DNA of 64,000 nt from Mycolicibacterium fallax (GTDB lineage Bacteria; Actinomycetota; Actinomycetes; Mycobacteriales; Mycobacteriaceae): the NCBI RefSeq assembly GCF_010726955.1, contig NZ_AP022603.1:2914001-2978000 (forward strand), given 5' to 3'. The notes under the pieces were generated by a model. It was not told where the DNA came from, ran no database searches, and worked only from the letters and a program-made list of their open reading frames with translations. Both the position numbers and the translations under genes were made by a program. Shown here piece after piece: positions 35,347 through 52,541 of the stretch. Positions within the stretch are counted from its first letter, which is position 1. Each line of letters starts with the position of its first letter.

Positions 35347-36245
35347 GCAAGCCCGCCGCTGCGCCGAGCAACGTCGTCGTCGGCGTCATCAAGGCGATGC
35401 GTCCGCGCCAGTGGGTGAAGAACCTGCTGGTGCTGGCCGCGCCGTTGGCCGCCTGGGGCGACGACCAGGACTTCGACCACCAGCAGGTGCTCATCCACGT
35501 CGGGCTGGCCTTCGTGGTGTTCAGCCTGGCCGCGTCGTCGATCTACCTGGTCAACGACGCCCTGGACGTGGAGGCCGACCGGGCGCACCCGACCAAGCGG
35601 TACCGGCCGATCGCCGCCGGGGTGGTGCCGCCGTGGCTGGCCTACCTGCTCTCGGCAATCCTTGGGGTGGCCGCGCTGGTCATCGGCTGGACGGTCAACG
35701 CCAACCTGGCCCTGGTCATCGCGATTTACCTGGCGATGCAGCTGGCCTACTGCTTCGGGCTCAAGCACCAGGCCGTGCTGGACATCTGCATCGTGTCCTC
35801 GGCCTACCTGATCCGGGCCATCGCCGGCGGCGCGGCCGCCGACATCCGGCTGTCGAAGTGGTTCCTGCTGGTGATGGCGTTCGGCTCGCTGTTCATGGCG
35901 GCGGGCAAGCGCTACGCCGAGCTGCAGCTGGCCGAACGCACCGGCGCCAAGATCCGCAAGTCGCTGGAGAACTACACCGGCAGCTACCTGCGCTTCGTCT
36001 GGACGCTGGCGGCCACCGCGGTGGTGCTGTGCTACGGCCTGTGGGCCTTCGAGCGCGACGGCAGCACCGGCTCCTGGTACGCGGTGTCGATGATTCCGTT
36101 CACCATCGCGATCCTGCGCTACGCCGTCGACGTCGACGGCGGGGAGGCGGGCGAGCCGGAGGACATCGCCCTGGGTGACCGGGTGCTGCAGGTCCTTGCG
36201 GTGGGCTGGATCGGAACCGTCGTTGCAGCGATCTTCCTCGGCTGA
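35343..36245 (+). CDS. ubiA: Decaprenyl-phosphate phosphoribosyltransferase UbiA
   Basis: 300 residues with about nine membrane helices. Prenyltransferase motifs are YLVNDALDVEADRAHPTKRYRP (NDxxDxxxD, N71) and FMAAGKRYAELQ. It transfers 5-phosphoribose from PRPP to decaprenyl phosphate, the first step to decaprenylphosphoryl arabinose, the donor used by AftA, Emb and AftB. Mtb orthologue Rv3806c; changes there contribute to ethambutol resistance. The ATG overlaps the PAP2 stop (ATGA). Confidence 0.96.
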   Translation: MSKPAAAPSNVVVGVIKAMRPRQWVKNLLVLAAPLAAWGDDQDFDHQQVLIHVGLAFVVFSLAASSIYLVNDALDVEADRAHPTKRYRPIAAGVVPPWLAYLLSAILGVAALVIGWTVNANLALVIAIYLAMQLAYCFGLKHQAVLDICIVSSAYLIRAIAGGAAADIRLSKWFLLVMAFGSLFMAAGKRYAELQLAERTGAKIRKSLENYTGSYLRFVWTLAATAVVLCYGLWAFERDGSTGSWYAVSMIPFTIAILRYAVDVDGGEAGEPEDIALGDRVLQVLAVGWIGTVVAAIFLG

Positions 36246-36297
36246 GCCCGGTCCCGCGCCGACGGCGCGGGCGACCTGGCCGAATTTTCCGTACTCG

Positions 36298-38241
36298 ATG
36301 TCGGTACGGGTGAGCCTGTGGTGCTCGGTGGCGGTGATCGCCGTGCTGTTCGGCTGGGGCGCCTGGCAGCGCCGCTGGATCGCCGACGACGGGCTCATCG
36401 TGCTGCGCACCGTGCGCAACCTGATGGCCGGCAACGGCCCGGTGTTCAACGCCGGCGAGCGGGTCGAGGCCAACACCTCGACGGCCTGGACCTACCTGAC
36501 CCTGCTGGGCGGCTGGGTGGCCGGACCGGTGCGGCTGGAGTACGTGGTGCTGGCGCTGTCGCTGGCGCTCAGCGTCGCCGGGGTGGTGCTGGCGATGCTC
36601 GGCGCGGCCCGGCTGTACGCGCCCAGCCTGGTCGGCCGCAACGCGCTGCTGCTGCCGGCCGGCGCGCTGGTCTACATCGCGATCCCGCCGGCCCGCGACT
36701 TCGCCACCTCCGGCCTGGAGACCGGGCTGGCGCTGGCCTACATCGGGCTGCTCTGGTGGATGATGGTGTGCTGGTCGCAGCGGGTGCGCCGGCCGGTGCC
36801 CGACCCGGCCGACCCGACCGGCCCGGCCGGCGAGCGCCGCGCCGTGGCCTTCACCGCGGCGGTCTCCGCGGTCGCCGGCGCCAGCGTGCTGGTCCGCCCG
36901 GAACTCGCCCTGCTCGGCGTGCTGGCGCTGCTGCTGCTGTTCATCGCCGCACCCGGCTGGCGTCGCCGGGCGGTGGTTTTCGTCGCCGGCGGCCTGCTGC
37001 CGGTCGGCTACCAGATCTTCCGGATGGGCTACTACGGGATGCTGGTGCCCAGCCCGGCCGTCGCCAAGGACGCCTCCGGCTCGAAGTGGTCGCAGGGGCT
37101 GACCTACCTGGCCAACTTCAACGGCCCGTACCTGCTGTGGATCCCGGCGGTGCTGCTGGTCGGCACCGGCCTGGTGCTGCTGGTGGTGCGCAGCCGGTCC
37201 TGGTGGGTGCGCCACGACGCCCCGCCCGGCGCGTCCTGGCTGACCCGCACGCTGCAGGCGCCGCTGGCCGTCGTCGCGGTGTTCGTCGGCGCCGGCCTGA
37301 TCCAGGCCGTGTACTGGGTGCACCAGGGCGGGGACTTCATGCACGGCCGGGTGCTGCTGCTGCCGATGTTCTGCATGCTGGTCCCGCTGGCGGTGATCCC
37401 CGTCGTGGTGCCGATCGGCCGCGCGGTCTCCCGGGAGGCCGGTTACCTGCTGGCCGGCGCGACCACCGTGCTGTGGATGGCGCTGGCCGGCTGGGCGGCG
37501 TGGGCGGCCAACTCGCCGGGGCTGGGCCGCGACGGCACCTGGGTCACCGATTCCGGCATCGTCGACGAGCGCCGGTTCTACTCCCAGGCCACCGGGCACG
37601 CGCACCCGCTGACCGCCGCCGACTACCTGGACTATCCGCGGATGCGGGCGGTGCTGGTCGCCATCAACAACACCCCCGAGGGTGCGCTGCTGCTGCCGTC
37701 GGGCAACTACGACCAGTGGGACGTGGTGCCGGCCATCCCGCTGCCGCCGCAGCTGCCGGTCAACGACCCGGCCCGGCTGAACCCGCCGCACACGGTGTTC
37801 TTCACCAACATGGGCATGCTGGGGATGAACACCGGCCTCAACGTCCGGGTGATCGACCAGATCGGGCTGATCAACCCGCTGGCCATGCACACCCAACGTG
37901 TCGAGCGCGGCCGGATCGGCCACGACAAGGAGCTGTTCCCGGACTGGGCGGTCGCCGAGGGTCCGTTCCTCAAGGAGCCGCCCTACATCCCGACCTATCT
38001 GGACGAGGACTGGATCGTCCAGGCCGGCGCGGCGCTGGGCTGCCCGGAGACCGACGCGATGCTGACCGCGATTCGGGCCCCGATGGGCCCGCGCCGGTTC
38101 CTGTCGAACCTGCTGCACGCCGCGGAGTTCACCAGCTACCGCATCGACCGGGTGCCCGAGTACGAGCTGGCCCGCTGCGGGCTGCCGATCCCGCCGCTGC
38201 GCGGCGAGCCGTATACCGGGCTGCCCGCCACCGGTCCGTGA
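36298..38241 (+). CDS. aftB: Terminal beta-(1-2) arabinofuranosyltransferase AftB
   Basis: 647 residues, slightly longer than Mtb AftB (Rv3805c). GT-C architecture: about ten membrane helices in the first 440 residues, with acidic residues of the GT-C site at the first loop ([14 protein letters not shown]) and [21 protein letters not shown]-terminal periplasmic region contains [16 protein letters not shown]. It adds the terminal arabinose residues that carry mycolates. The ATG at 36298 follows ubiA by 52 bp. Unusually, the next gene is the Rv3802c homologue: the antigen 85A gene (fbpA) and fbpD, which follow aftB in Mtb and M. smegmatis, are absent. Confidence 0.94.
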   Translation: MSVRVSLWCSVAVIAVLFGWGAWQRRWIADDGLIVLRTVRNLMAGNGPVFNAGERVEANTSTAWTYLTLLGGWVAGPVRLEYVVLALSLALSVAGVVLAMLGAARLYAPSLVGRNALLLPAGALVYIAIPPARDFATSGLETGLALAYIGLLWWMMVCWSQRVRRPVPDPADPTGPAGERRAVAFTAAVSAVAGASVLVRPELALLGVLALLLLFIAAPGWRRRAVVFVAGGLLPVGYQIFRMGYYGMLVPSPAVAKDASGSKWSQGLTYLANFNGPYLLWIPAVLLVGTGLVLLVVRSRSWWVRHDAPPGASWLTRTLQAPLAVVAVFVGAGLIQAVYWVHQGGDFMHGRVLLLPMFCMLVPLAVIPVVVPIGRAVSREAGYLLAGATTVLWMALAGWAAWAANSPGLGRDGTWVTDSGIVDERRFYSQATGHAHPLTAADYLDYPRMRAVLVAINNTPEGALLLPSGNYDQWDVVPAIPLPPQLPVNDPARLNPPHTVFFTNMGMLGMNTGLNVRVIDQIGLINPLAMHTQRVERGRIGHDKELFPDWAVAEGPFLKEPPYIPTYLDEDWIVQAGAALGCPETDAMLTAIRAPMGPRRFLSNLLHAAEFTSYRIDRVPEYELARCGLPIPPLRGEPYTGLPATGP

Positions 38242-38278
38242 CGCCGGTCGCGGTACCCGGCGCCGGTACCGTGTCAGC

Positions 38279-39298
38279 ATGGCTCGCACCCGCAACGAAT
38301 CCCGGCGCAAACGCCACCTGATCCTCGGCCTCATCGCCGCCGCGGCGGTGGCCGTCGTCATCGGGCTGGTCGTGGTGATCGGTGTGCTGCTCTACGGCAG
38401 CCGGTCGACCCCGCCCTCGCCGCTGCCGCCGGAGGCCAAGCCGACCACCGGGCCGAGCACCCCGGGCGCCAAGCCGCGCCCGGAGTTCCAGTCCGCGGAC
38501 TGCCCGGACGTGCAGCTGCTGGTCATCCCCGGCACCTGGGAGTCCTCGCGCACCGACGACCCGCTGAACCCCGGACAGTTCCCGATCGCGCTGCTGCTGC
38601 CGATGAGCCGTGGGATCAGCGCGCAGCTGCCCGGCGAGCGGGTGCAGGTCTACACCGTCCCCTACACCGCGCAGTTCAACAATCCGCTCGGCGGGGACAA
38701 GCAGATGTCCTACAACGACAGCCGCGCCGAGGGCACCCGCACCGCCGCCAAGGTGCTGACCGACATGAACGAGCGCTGCCCGCTGACCAGCTACGTGCTG
38801 GTCGGGTTCTCCCAGGGCGCGGTGATCGCCGGCGACCTGGCCAGCGACATCGGCAACGGCCGCGGCCCGATCGCCGAAGACCTGGTGCTCGGCGTCACGC
38901 TGATCGCCGACGGCCGCAGGCAGGTCGGGGTGGGCCAGTCGATCGGCCCGAACCCGGGTGGGCAGGGCGCCGAGATCACCCTGGCCGAGGTGCCGATGCT
39001 GTCCACCCTGGGGCTGACCATGAGCGGTCCGCGCGACGGCGGCTTCGGCAAGCTCAACGACCGGACCAACCAGATCTGCGCGCAGGGCGATCTGATCTGC
39101 GACGCCCCGGAGGGCGCGTTCAACATCGCCAACCTGCCCAACACGCTGAACACCCTGGCCGGTGGCGCCGGCCAACCGGTGCACGCGATGTACGGCACCC
39201 CGCAGTTCTGGGTGCTCGACGGGCTGACCGCGACCCAGTGGACCGAACAGTGGGCGCGCGGGCTGATCGACAACGCCCCGCACCCCAAGCACGGTTAG
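38279..39298 (+). CDS. Cutinase-like phospholipase/thioesterase (Rv3802c-like, Culp6)
   Basis: 339 residues (Mtb 336). A membrane-anchor helix at about 14-40 is followed by a Pro-rich linker and a cutinase domain. The nucleophile is S178 in [13 protein letters not shown]; Asp and His of the triad are expected in the C-terminal NDRTNQIC and PVHAMYG regions, and cysteine pairs are present (DCPD, ERCP). In Mtb this essential enzyme has phospholipase A and thioesterase activity and is linked to mycolate metabolism. It starts 37 bp after aftB, and a small inverted repeat, CGGTACC/GGTACCG, lies in that gap. Confidence 0.93.
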   Translation: MARTRNESRRKRHLILGLIAAAAVAVVIGLVVVIGVLLYGSRSTPPSPLPPEAKPTTGPSTPGAKPRPEFQSADCPDVQLLVIPGTWESSRTDDPLNPGQFPIALLLPMSRGISAQLPGERVQVYTVPYTAQFNNPLGGDKQMSYNDSRAEGTRTAAKVLTDMNERCPLTSYVLVGFSQGAVIAGDLASDIGNGRGPIAEDLVLGVTLIADGRRQVGVGQSIGPNPGGQGAEITLAEVPMLSTLGLTMSGPRDGGFGKLNDRTNQICAQGDLICDAPEGAFNIANLPNTLNTLAGGAGQPVHAMYGTPQFWVLDGLTATQWTEQWARGLIDNAPHPKHG

Positions 39299-39551
39299 CT
39301 GTGCTGCCCGGGCGGCGTGAATTCGGTCTCAGTGCGACCCGCAGGAGACCGTTCGCGCGGACCCCGCGGTTGCCCGGTCCGACCTGCGCGGTCGGTGCCG
39401 GGCGGCGGGCCGGCGGGCGCCGCCCGGCAAATTTGACCCACCCGGTGGATCCATAATATTAAGAAGAACGTAAGATCGCTTACTTGGGGCGGGCCCTCTG
39501 TACGATCTGGAAGATTTGTGCCGCATGCCGGCGCGTTGACAGGAGAGATGC

Positions 39552-41444
39552 ATGGCGTTTCACAACCCCTTCATCATTGACGGCCGCATCGAGTTCCCCC
39601 GGGACACCAGCATCGTCGAGCACGTCGAGAACTGGGCGGAGCTGCGCGGCGACGAACTGGCCTACCGGTTCCTGGACTACTCCACCGAGCGCGACGGCGT
39701 CGCCTGCGATCTGACCTGGGCGCAGTTCAGCGCCCGCAACAAGGCGGTCGCCGCCCGGCTGCAGCAGGTCACCGAGCTCGGTGACCGGGTGGCGATCCTG
39801 TGCCCGCAGAACCTGGACTACCTGGTGGCGTTCTTCGGCGCGCTCTACGGCGGCCGGATCGCGGTGCCGCTGTTCGACCCGTCCGAGCCCGGCCACGTCG
39901 GCCGGCTGCACGCCGTCATCGACGACTGCAAGCCGTCGGCGATCCTGACCACCACCGAGGCCGCCGAGGGCGTGCGCAAGTTCTTCCGCAGCCGCCCGGC
40001 CAAGGAACGCCCGCGCGTCATCGCCGTCGACGCCATCCCCGACGAGGTCGCGGCGACCTGGGTGCAGCCGCCGCCGCTGACCGAGGAGACCATCGCCTAC
40101 CTGCAGTACACCTCGGGCTCCACCCGGATCCCGACCGGCGTGCAGATCACCCACCTGAACCTGGCCACCAACGTGCTGCAGGTCGTCGAGGCGCTGGAGG
40201 GCGAGGAGGGCGACCGCGGGCTGTCCTGGCTGCCGTTCTTCCACGACATGGGCCTGATCACCGCGCTGCTGTCGCCGATGATCGGCTACCGCTTCACCTT
40301 CATGACGCCCGCGGCGTTCGTCCGCCGCCCGGAGCGCTGGATCCGCGAGATGGCCCGCAAGCCCGAGGACACCGGCGGCACCATCTCGGTCGCGCCGAAC
40401 TTCGCCTTCGACCACGCCGCCGCCCGCGGGGTGCCCAAGGACGGCGCCGAGCCGCTGGACCTGTCCAACGTCAAGGCCATCCTCAACGGCAGCGAGCCGA
40501 TCTCCGCGGCCACCGTGCGCCGGTTCAACGACGCGTTCGGCCCGTTCGGCTTCCCGGCCAAGGCGATCAAGCCGTCCTACGGGCTGGCCGAGGCGACGCT
40601 GTTCGTCTCCACCACGCCGAGCTCGGAGGAGCCGACGATCATCTCGGTGGACCGCGACGAGCTCAACGCCGGCCGGTTCGTCGAGGTGGCCGAGGATTCG
40701 GCCAAGGCCGTCGCGCAGGCCGGCGCCGGCAAGGTCGGCATCGGTGAGTGGGCCGTCATCGTCGACGCCGAGTCCGCCACCGAGCTGCCCGACGGCCAGA
40801 TCGGCGAGATCTGGATCAGCGGGATGAACATGGGCACCGGCTACTGGGGCAAGCCCGAGGAGACCCGGGACACCTTCCAGAACCTGCTGGCCTCCCGGAT
40901 CGCCGACTCGCACGCCGAGGGCAACGAGCCGGACGCCACCTGGGTGCGCACCGGCGACTACGGCGCCTACCACAACGGCGAGCTGTTCATCACCGGCCGG
41001 GTCAAGGACCTGGTCATCATCGACGGCCGCAACCACTACCCGCAGGACCTGGAGTACTCCGCGCAGGAGGCCAGCAAGGCGCTGCGGGTCGGCTACGTCG
41101 CCGCCTTCTCGGTGCCGGCCAACCAGCTGCCCGACGAGGTCTTCGCCGACAGCCATTCGGGTTTGCGGCGCGATCCCGACGACAGCTCCGAGCAGCTGGT
41201 TATCGTCGGGGAGCGGGCCCCGGGCGCGCACAAGATGGAGCCCGGCCCGATCACCGACGACATCCGCGCCGCGATCGCGGTCCGGCACGGCGTCACCGTC
41301 CGCGACGTGCTGCTGACCCCGGCCGGCGCCATCCCGCGCACCTCCAGCGGCAAGATCGGCCGGCGCGCCTGCCGGTCGGCCTACCTGGACGGCACCCTGC
41401 GGGCGGGCAAGGTCGCCAACGCCTTCCCCGACGAACTCGACTGA
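39552..41444 (+). CDS. fadD32: Long-chain fatty-acyl-AMP ligase FadD32
   Basis: 630 residues; Mtb FadD32 is 637. AMP-binding motif [16 protein letters not shown] lacks the Lys of acyl-CoA synthetases, as usual in FAAL enzymes. [25 protein letters not shown] and [18 protein letters not shown] mark the remaining core. It activates the meromycolic acid as acyl-AMP and loads it onto the first carrier domain of Pks13. A strong Shine-Dalgarno AGGAGA lies 6 nt before the ATG. It heads the fadD32-pks13-accD4 operon; the 253-bp region upstream contains an AT-rich stretch near 39450-39480 that may hold the promoter. Confidence 0.96.
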   Translation: MAFHNPFIIDGRIEFPRDTSIVEHVENWAELRGDELAYRFLDYSTERDGVACDLTWAQFSARNKAVAARLQQVTELGDRVAILCPQNLDYLVAFFGALYGGRIAVPLFDPSEPGHVGRLHAVIDDCKPSAILTTTEAAEGVRKFFRSRPAKERPRVIAVDAIPDEVAATWVQPPPLTEETIAYLQYTSGSTRIPTGVQITHLNLATNVLQVVEALEGEEGDRGLSWLPFFHDMGLITALLSPMIGYRFTFMTPAAFVRRPERWIREMARKPEDTGGTISVAPNFAFDHAAARGVPKDGAEPLDLSNVKAILNGSEPISAATVRRFNDAFGPFGFPAKAIKPSYGLAEATLFVSTTPSSEEPTIISVDRDELNAGRFVEVAEDSAKAVAQAGAGKVGIGEWAVIVDAESATELPDGQIGEIWISGMNMGTGYWGKPEETRDTFQNLLASRIADSHAEGNEPDATWVRTGDYGAYHNGELFITGRVKDLVIIDGRNHYPQDLEYSAQEASKALRVGYVAAFSVPANQLPDEVFADSHSGLRRDPDDSSEQLVIVGERAPGAHKMEPGPITDDIRAAIAVRHGVTVRDVLLTPAGAIPRTSSGKIGRRACRSAYLDGTLRAGKVANAFPDELD

Positions 41445-41507
41445 CGGCGAACCGGAAAGTGCGCCGCCGCCCGGGCGCCGAGTCTACGAAGCTAAGTGAG
41501 GCCTTCG

Positions 41508-47026
<5,519 letters not shown>

Positions 47027-47030
<4 letters not shown>

Positions 47031-48598
47031 CCGACGCCGTGGAGCAGTCCGCGAACACCACCGCCGCCAAGCTCGCGCAGCTGCGCGAACGCCTGGAGGT
47101 GGCCAAGGATCCCGGCGACGAGAAGTCTCGGGCCCGCCGCGACCGGAAGGGCCTGCCGACCGCGCGGGCGCGGATCCACGCGCTGCTGGACCCGGGCACC
47201 TTCCTGGAGATCGGCGCGCTGGCCCGGACCCCGGGTGACCCGAACGCCTACTACGGCGACGGCGTGGTCACCGGCCACGGCACCATCAACGGTCGCCCGG
47301 TCGCGGTGTTCAGCCACGACCAGACGGTGTTCCAGGGCACCGTCGGGGAGATGTTCGGCCGCAAGGTCGCCCGGCTGATGGAGTGGGCGGCGATGGTCGG
47401 CTGCCCGATCATCGGCATCAACGACTCCGGCGGCGCCCGGATCCAGGACGCCGTCACCTCGCTGGCGTGGTACGCCGAGCTGGGCCGTCGGCACGAGCTG
47501 ATGCGCGGCATCGCCCCGGAGATCTCGATCATCCTCGGCAAGTGCGCCGGCGGCGCGGTCTATTCGCCGATCCAGACCGACCTGGTGGTCGCCGTGCGCG
47601 ATCAGGGCTACATGTTCGTCACCGGCCCGGACGTGATCAAGGACGTCACCGGCGAGGACGTGTCGCTCGACGAGCTCGGCGGCGCCGACGCGCAGGCCCG
47701 CTACGGCAACATCCACCAGGTGGTCGACGACGAGGCCGCGGCCTTCAAGTACGTCCGCGATTACCTGGAGTTCTTGCCGGGCAACACCTTTGACGACGCG
47801 CCGGTGATCAACGCCGGGCTGGAGCCCGAGGTCACCAGCCACGACATGGAGCTCGACACCATGGTGCCGGATTCGGACAACCAGGCCTACGACATGATGG
47901 AGATCCTGCTGCGGATCTTCGACGACGGCGACGTGTTCCAGGTCGCCGAGCAGCGCGGCCAGGCCATCATCACCGCGTTCGCCCGGGTCGACGGCCGGTC
48001 GGTCGGCGTGATCGCCAACCAGCCGATGTACATGTCCGGGGCGATCGACAACGAGGCCTCCGACAAGGCCGCCGGCTTCATCCGGTTCTGCGACTCGTTC
48101 AACCTGCCGCTGGTGTTCGTGGTGGACACCCCCGGCTTCCTGCCCGGCGTCGAGCAGGAGAAGGGCGGCATCATCAAGCGCGGCGGCCGGTTCCTCAACG
48201 CCGTAGTTGAGGCCGACGTGCCGAAGGTGACCATCACCATCCGCAAGTCCTACGGCGGCGCGTACGCGGTGATGGGTTCCAAGCAGCTCTCGGCGGACCT
48301 GAACTTCGCCTGGCCGACCGCCCGCATCGCGGTGATCGGCGCCGAGGGTGCCGCTCAGCTGCTGGTCAAGCGGTTCCCGGATCCGACCGCGCCGGAGGTG
48401 CAGAAGATCCGCGCCGACTTCATCGAGGGCTACAACCTCAACATGGCCACCCCGTGGATCGCCGCCGAGCGCGGGTTCATCGACGCGGTCATCGAGCCGC
48501 ACGACACCCGGCTGATGCTGCGCAAGGGGATGAACCTGCTGCGCGACAAGCAGAACCTGCACCGCATCCAGCGCAAGCACGGCCTGACCCCGATCTAA
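47027..48598 (+). CDS. accD4: Acyl-CoA carboxylase beta subunit AccD4
   Basis: 523 residues (Mtb 522), starting at GTG that overlaps the pks13 stop (GTGA). Carboxyltransferase landmarks are intact: [46 protein letters not shown]. With AccA3 and other subunits it carboxylates the long alpha chain that Pks13 condenses. It closes the fadD32-pks13-accD4 operon. A G-rich stretch and the second mirror repeat array follow directly, in place of Rv3798, fadE35 and Rv3796 of Mtb. Confidence 0.97.
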
Positions 48599-48600
48599 CC

Positions 48601-48645
48601 GGGGTTTGCGGCTGCGGGGCTGGGGTCGGGGCTTCGGTTTCGGGG
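48601..48645 (+). other. G-run cluster with G-quadruplex potential after accD4
   Basis: Five GGGG runs occur at 48601, 48616, 48622, 48628 and 48642. Three of them are only two bases apart, followed by a T-rich stretch (CTTCGGTTTC). This fits a four-tetrad G-quadruplex pattern on the RNA-like strand just after the stop codon. Function, if any, could be RNA 3' end stability; not shown. Confidence 0.45.
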
Positions 48646-48689
48646 CTTTGGCCTTAACGGCTTCTGCTTTGACGGCTTTGGCCGCCTCG

Positions 48690-49281
48690 GCGGTCCCTGG
48701 GCGCTTGGTGCGACGTTTTTCCGGCCGCGCTCATCGAGTGAGAATCCTGGGACGCTGGTGAGACGTTTTGATGGCCGTCGTCATCGAGTGGGAACTCAGG
48801 GACGTTAGTGAGACGTTTTGGCCGGCGTCGTCATCGAGTGAGAAACCAGGGACGTTAGTGAGACGTCAGGGACGTTGGTGAGAACCCAGGACGGCGCTCG
48901 TCATCGAAAGAGAAACCTGGGACGCGTTGTTCGAGTAGACCCCGCCACAATGTCTCACTCGATGAAAACCCCCGCCCTGACGTCTCACCAACGTCCCTGA
49001 GTTCTCACCAAGCTCCCTGAGTTCTCACTCGATTTCGGGCCCCGCCAAAACGTCTCACCAACGTCCCTGAGTTCCCACTCGATGAGCGCACCCGGCAAAA
49101 GTTCTCACCAGCGTCCCTGGGTTCTCACTCGATGCCGACGGCCGCCAACACTTCTCACCAGCGTCCCTGAAGTCTCACTCGATTTCGGGCCCCGCCAACA
49201 CTTCTCACCAGCGTCCCTGACGTCTCACTCGATGCCGGGCCCGCCCAATGCCTCACCAGCGCCCCGGGGTTCCCCCTCGAC
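48690..49281. repeat. Mirror-symmetric array of about 50-bp repeats, copy 2
   Basis: Same architecture as copy 1 (9388-10032). Left-arm units start at 48733, 48783 and 48833 (50, 50 and then a 70-bp unit) with a decayed unit before them. The centre begins at 48903. The right arm has reverse units whose TCGAT ends fall at 48963, 49033, 49083, 49133, 49183 and 49233, then a decayed one. From ATCGAAAG through GTAGACCCCGCC to the first right units, about 180 bp, the two copies are nearly identical. This copy lies between the convergent accD4 and embB genes. Confidence 0.9.
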
Positions 49282-49310
49282 CCGGCGCGGCCGGGCACCC
49301 GAACCCCCGG

Positions 49311-52300
49311 CTACGGCTTGATCCGGATCCGGCCGTCCTTCCACAGGCCCGAGTGCGTGGCGGTGCCCAGCTCGATCTGCGCCGGCGGTGCGTCGACGAC
49401 GGTCTCGAACCGGTGCAGCGAGCCCCAGTCCTGGCCCCAGTCCCGGGACAGGTAGGCGGCCATCACGTGCGCGCGCAGCAGCAGGTCGGTGATGCCCAGC
49501 AGGCCGCCGTTCATGCCGTCCTGCCAGGTGTCGGTGCTCTGCAGCTTGGCCAGGTAGTCCGGGCTGATCCGGAACTTGGGCACCTCGGTGACGCCGTTGG
49601 CGTGCAGCATCGGCTGCTGGCACGGGAACACCAGGCCGACCGCCCAGTCCATCAGCACCGGTTGCTCGGAGCCGATGTACTCCTGCACGCTGCGCAGCTC
49701 CGGGACCCGCGGCGGGGTGACGGCCACCCAGTCGCCCTGGCTGAGCGACCGGTCGTTGGCGACCACCCGGACGAAGGTGGCGTCGGCCGGGATCTGCTCG
49801 CGCGGGTAGCGCAGGTTGCGCCAGGACGGCGTCGGGCCGACGTCGTACGGGGTCAGCCGGCCGCCGGGCACCGGGGCGCCGTCGGGGCCGGGATGGCCGT
49901 ATTCCAGCTCGACGGCCTGGGCCTCGGTGCGGCCCTTGGCGACGCTGTCGGCGGTGATGGTGCCCGCGGCGGTGACGACGACCAGCGGGTGGGCGTCGTC
50001 GGCCGGCGGCAGCTCGTACCAGGCCGAGGCCAGCGTCGCCGGCTGCTGCGGTCCCTCGGTGTAGCTGCCGGCCACCGGCACTCGCGCCGGATCCAGCCCG
50101 TAGGGCAGCGGCACCGTCGACCCGTTGATGCCCGGGGTCTTGAGCTTGATCGGCTGATCCCAGTCGTAGTCGGTGCCGGGCTTGGGATTGTTCAGCCGGA
50201 TCGACTCGGCGACGATCTTCTCCGGCACCCCGTTGGCGCTGAATCGAACGGGCTTGTCCCCGCCGAGGGCGCCGAGCGGGCCGAACGGGCCGCCCACCGG
50301 GGTCAGGAAGCCGTCGTTGGGGTCCGGTTCGACGAGCACGTCGTCGGCCATCCCGCAGCCGCCGCTGAACGCGCGCAGGTTGGCCCACGCGTTGGAGTAG
50401 GTCGGGTACTGGCGCACCGCGCCGATCAGCATCGACGCGACGAACACCAGCACCATGAACCCGGCGGCGATCGGCAGCGGTGCCGCGGTCAGCGCGCGGA
50501 CCGCCCGGCCCTGGCCGCGGCCGGGCGGGGCGAAGTGCAGCCAGAACGCCCACACCGCGGCGACCGCGAACGCGGCGAACAGCATCGTCGAGACGGTGAT
50601 CCCGCCGATCGCCGGGACGTCGTTGTTGAACGGCACCCCGTAGGTCGAGACGTACCACCAGCCGTTGGTCGACGCCCAGGTCAGCGCCATCACGAACAGC
50701 AGCGCGGCCAGGAACGTCATCCGGTTGCGGGCCGAGCGCAGCACGATCGGGGAGACCAGCACCGCCGTCACCGCGGCCATCGCCGCGCCCACCGCGGCGA
50801 ACAGGCCGAAGTGGTGCACCCACTTGGTGGGGGTGAACATCAGGAAGAAGATGGTGGCGAAGATGACGCCGATCAGCCGCCACACCGGATCACGCGCCAC
50901 GCCCGGGATGCGCTTGCGGCGCAGCATGATGAACATGGTGGTGAACAGCGACAACCCGGTGATCATGAAGCCGAACCGGCGCGACATCGAGCCGTCCACG
51001 GTCTGCAGGATCAGGTAGTAGTAGCGCAGGTTCTCGGTGTACCACTCCTGGCTGGGCCCGATCGCGGTGCGGATCCGGGTGGCCTCCAGGACGGTGGCCA
51101 GGGTCTGGTCGGCGAACACCACCGCCAGGATCACCGTGCCCGCGGCCAGCAGCGGGGCCAGCAGCGGCCAGATGCCGAACTGGCGGCGCTTGCGCACCAG
51201 GATGCGGATGATCGGCCGGCCGCCGGCGACCAGCGCGGCCACCGCGATCAGGCCGGTCGGCTGCACCCCGAGGGTGAACGCCGCGGTGATGATGGCCAGC
51301 GCCGCGGTGCTCAGCCGGCTGGACCCGATGGCCCGCTCCACCAGCACGTAGGTGACCAGCGCGCCGGTGGCGATCTGGCCCTCCGGGCGCAGCCCGTTGT
51401 TGAACGGCATCCAGGCCGCCAGCAGCACCATGCCGGCCGTCCACAGCGCGGGCCGCGACGCCGCCACCGCGGGCCCCAGCCGGGGCAGCACCTCGCGGCT
51501 GAGCAGCAGCCAGCAGACCAGCGAGCAGATCAGGTCCGGCAGCCGGATCCAGATGCTGGCGTCGCTGACGTGGGTCATCAGCGCCAGCAGGTTGTAGTAC
51601 CAGCCGAACGGGTCCTCCGGGCTGCCGAACCAGCGGAAGTAGTTCGACATGTAGCCGGCGTGGTCGGCGACCCGGGCCATGCCCAGGATGTAGCCGTCGT
51701 CGCTGGAGTTCGCGCCGGCGATGTACCAGAGCACGAAGGTGCCGATCACCACGACGTCGACCAGGGTGAAGGTGCGCCAGCGGCCCGGGATCAGCCGGCG
51801 GGCGCGGTGCCCGTCGGTGCGTTCCAGCCGCCACAGCGCCAGCAGCGCGACCACCGTGCAGACCACCGCCAGCACCATCGCGGCCAGCTTCAGCGTGGTC
51901 GGGGTGGTGGTGAACCGGGTGTCGATGGTCGCCGAGAAGCTCAGCCCGGCCGGCGCCGGGCCGGCCAGATCGGTGAACACCCCGACGATCGCCGGGCGCA
52001 GGTTCGGGTCGGGGAACCCGGTGCGGGCGGGGCTGCCGTCGTCCTTGGTCAGCCCGACGAAGGTGGCGTAGGTGCCGGCCTCCGAGGAGGTGATCTCGAT
52101 GCGTTCACAGCGCGGGTCGGCGACCTTGCTGCGGGGCATGCTGGCCACCACCACGTTGCGGTCGGTGACGTCGACGCGGCTGCTGGTGACGGTGACCATC
52201 AGCGCGTTGAGCGCGGCCTGCTTGCCCTTGGCCGGTGCGGTGCCCAGCACCAGCCCACCGGTGGGCGGCAGATCCCGGATCACCTGGCAGGGGATCGTCG

Positions 52301-52541
52301 CCTCCAGCGACACCGGCGCCTGGGAGATCAGCGGCGCGGTGACGCTGCCCAGCTGGCCGCCCTGCGGCCAGTTCAGCGTCGCGGTGGTCTGCACCACCGG
52401 CAGCAGCGGGATGGACACCGCCAGGAAGAAGCCGAGCAGCCCGGCGACGGTGGCGATCCACCGGGCGACGGTGACGTCCCGGTCCGCGCGCGGCGGCGAC
52501 GCCGGGGCGGGGGTGGACGGCGGGGTGAGGGTAGAGGTCAT
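49311..52541 (-). CDS. embB: Arabinosyltransferase EmbB
   Basis: 1076 residues (Mtb 1098). Fifteen or so membrane helices with the N-terminal extracytoplasmic domain after helix 1, then a large C-terminal periplasmic domain with carbohydrate-binding lobes. The GT-C loop shows [20 protein letters not shown]; the Met in GYILGMARV corresponds to codon 306, the main ethambutol-resistance site in Mtb, and is the wild-type residue here. GLRPEGQIA and TPTKWVHHF are other core motifs. It adds arabinofuranose branches with EmbA. Its ATG overlaps the embA stop (ATGA). It ends the emb operon. Confidence 0.97.
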   Translation of the reverse strand: MTSTLTPPSTPAPASPPRADRDVTVARWIATVAGLLGFFLAVSIPLLPVVQTTATLNWPQGGQLGSVTAPLISQAPVSLEATIPCQVIRDLPPTGGLVLGTAPAKGKQAALNALMVTVTSSRVDVTDRNVVVASMPRSKVADPRCERIEITSSEAGTYATFVGLTKDDGSPARTGFPDPNLRPAIVGVFTDLAGPAPAGLSFSATIDTRFTTTPTTLKLAAMVLAVVCTVVALLALWRLERTDGHRARRLIPGRWRTFTLVDVVVIGTFVLWYIAGANSSDDGYILGMARVADHAGYMSNYFRWFGSPEDPFGWYYNLLALMTHVSDASIWIRLPDLICSLVCWLLLSREVLPRLGPAVAASRPALWTAGMVLLAAWMPFNNGLRPEGQIATGALVTYVLVERAIGSSRLSTAALAIITAAFTLGVQPTGLIAVAALVAGGRPIIRILVRKRRQFGIWPLLAPLLAAGTVILAVVFADQTLATVLEATRIRTAIGPSQEWYTENLRYYYLILQTVDGSMSRRFGFMITGLSLFTTMFIMLRRKRIPGVARDPVWRLIGVIFATIFFLMFTPTKWVHHFGLFAAVGAAMAAVTAVLVSPIVLRSARNRMTFLAALLFVMALTWASTNGWWYVSTYGVPFNNDVPAIGGITVSTMLFAAFAVAAVWAFWLHFAPPGRGQGRAVRALTAAPLPIAAGFMVLVFVASMLIGAVRQYPTYSNAWANLRAFSGGCGMADDVLVEPDPNDGFLTPVGGPFGPLGALGGDKPVRFSANGVPEKIVAESIRLNNPKPGTDYDWDQPIKLKTPGINGSTVPLPYGLDPARVPVAGSYTEGPQQPATLASAWYELPPADDAHPLVVVTAAGTITADSVAKGRTEAQAVELEYGHPGPDGAPVPGGRLTPYDVGPTPSWRNLRYPREQIPADATFVRVVANDRSLSQGDWVAVTPPRVPELRSVQEYIGSEQPVLMDWAVGLVFPCQQPMLHANGVTEVPKFRISPDYLAKLQSTDTWQDGMNGGLLGITDLLLRAHVMAAYLSRDWGQDWGSLHRFETVVDAPPAQIELGTATHSGLWKDGRIRIKP

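Noticed and set aside
36100..38361. 753-residue antisense frame opposite aftB
   Set aside because: Arg/Gln/His-rich low-complexity translation typical of reverse-strand shadows; aftB is well supported.
48690..49281. Remnant of an insertion sequence with transposase
   Set aside because: No frame with transposase motifs is present in either array copy; the repeats fill the whole interval.
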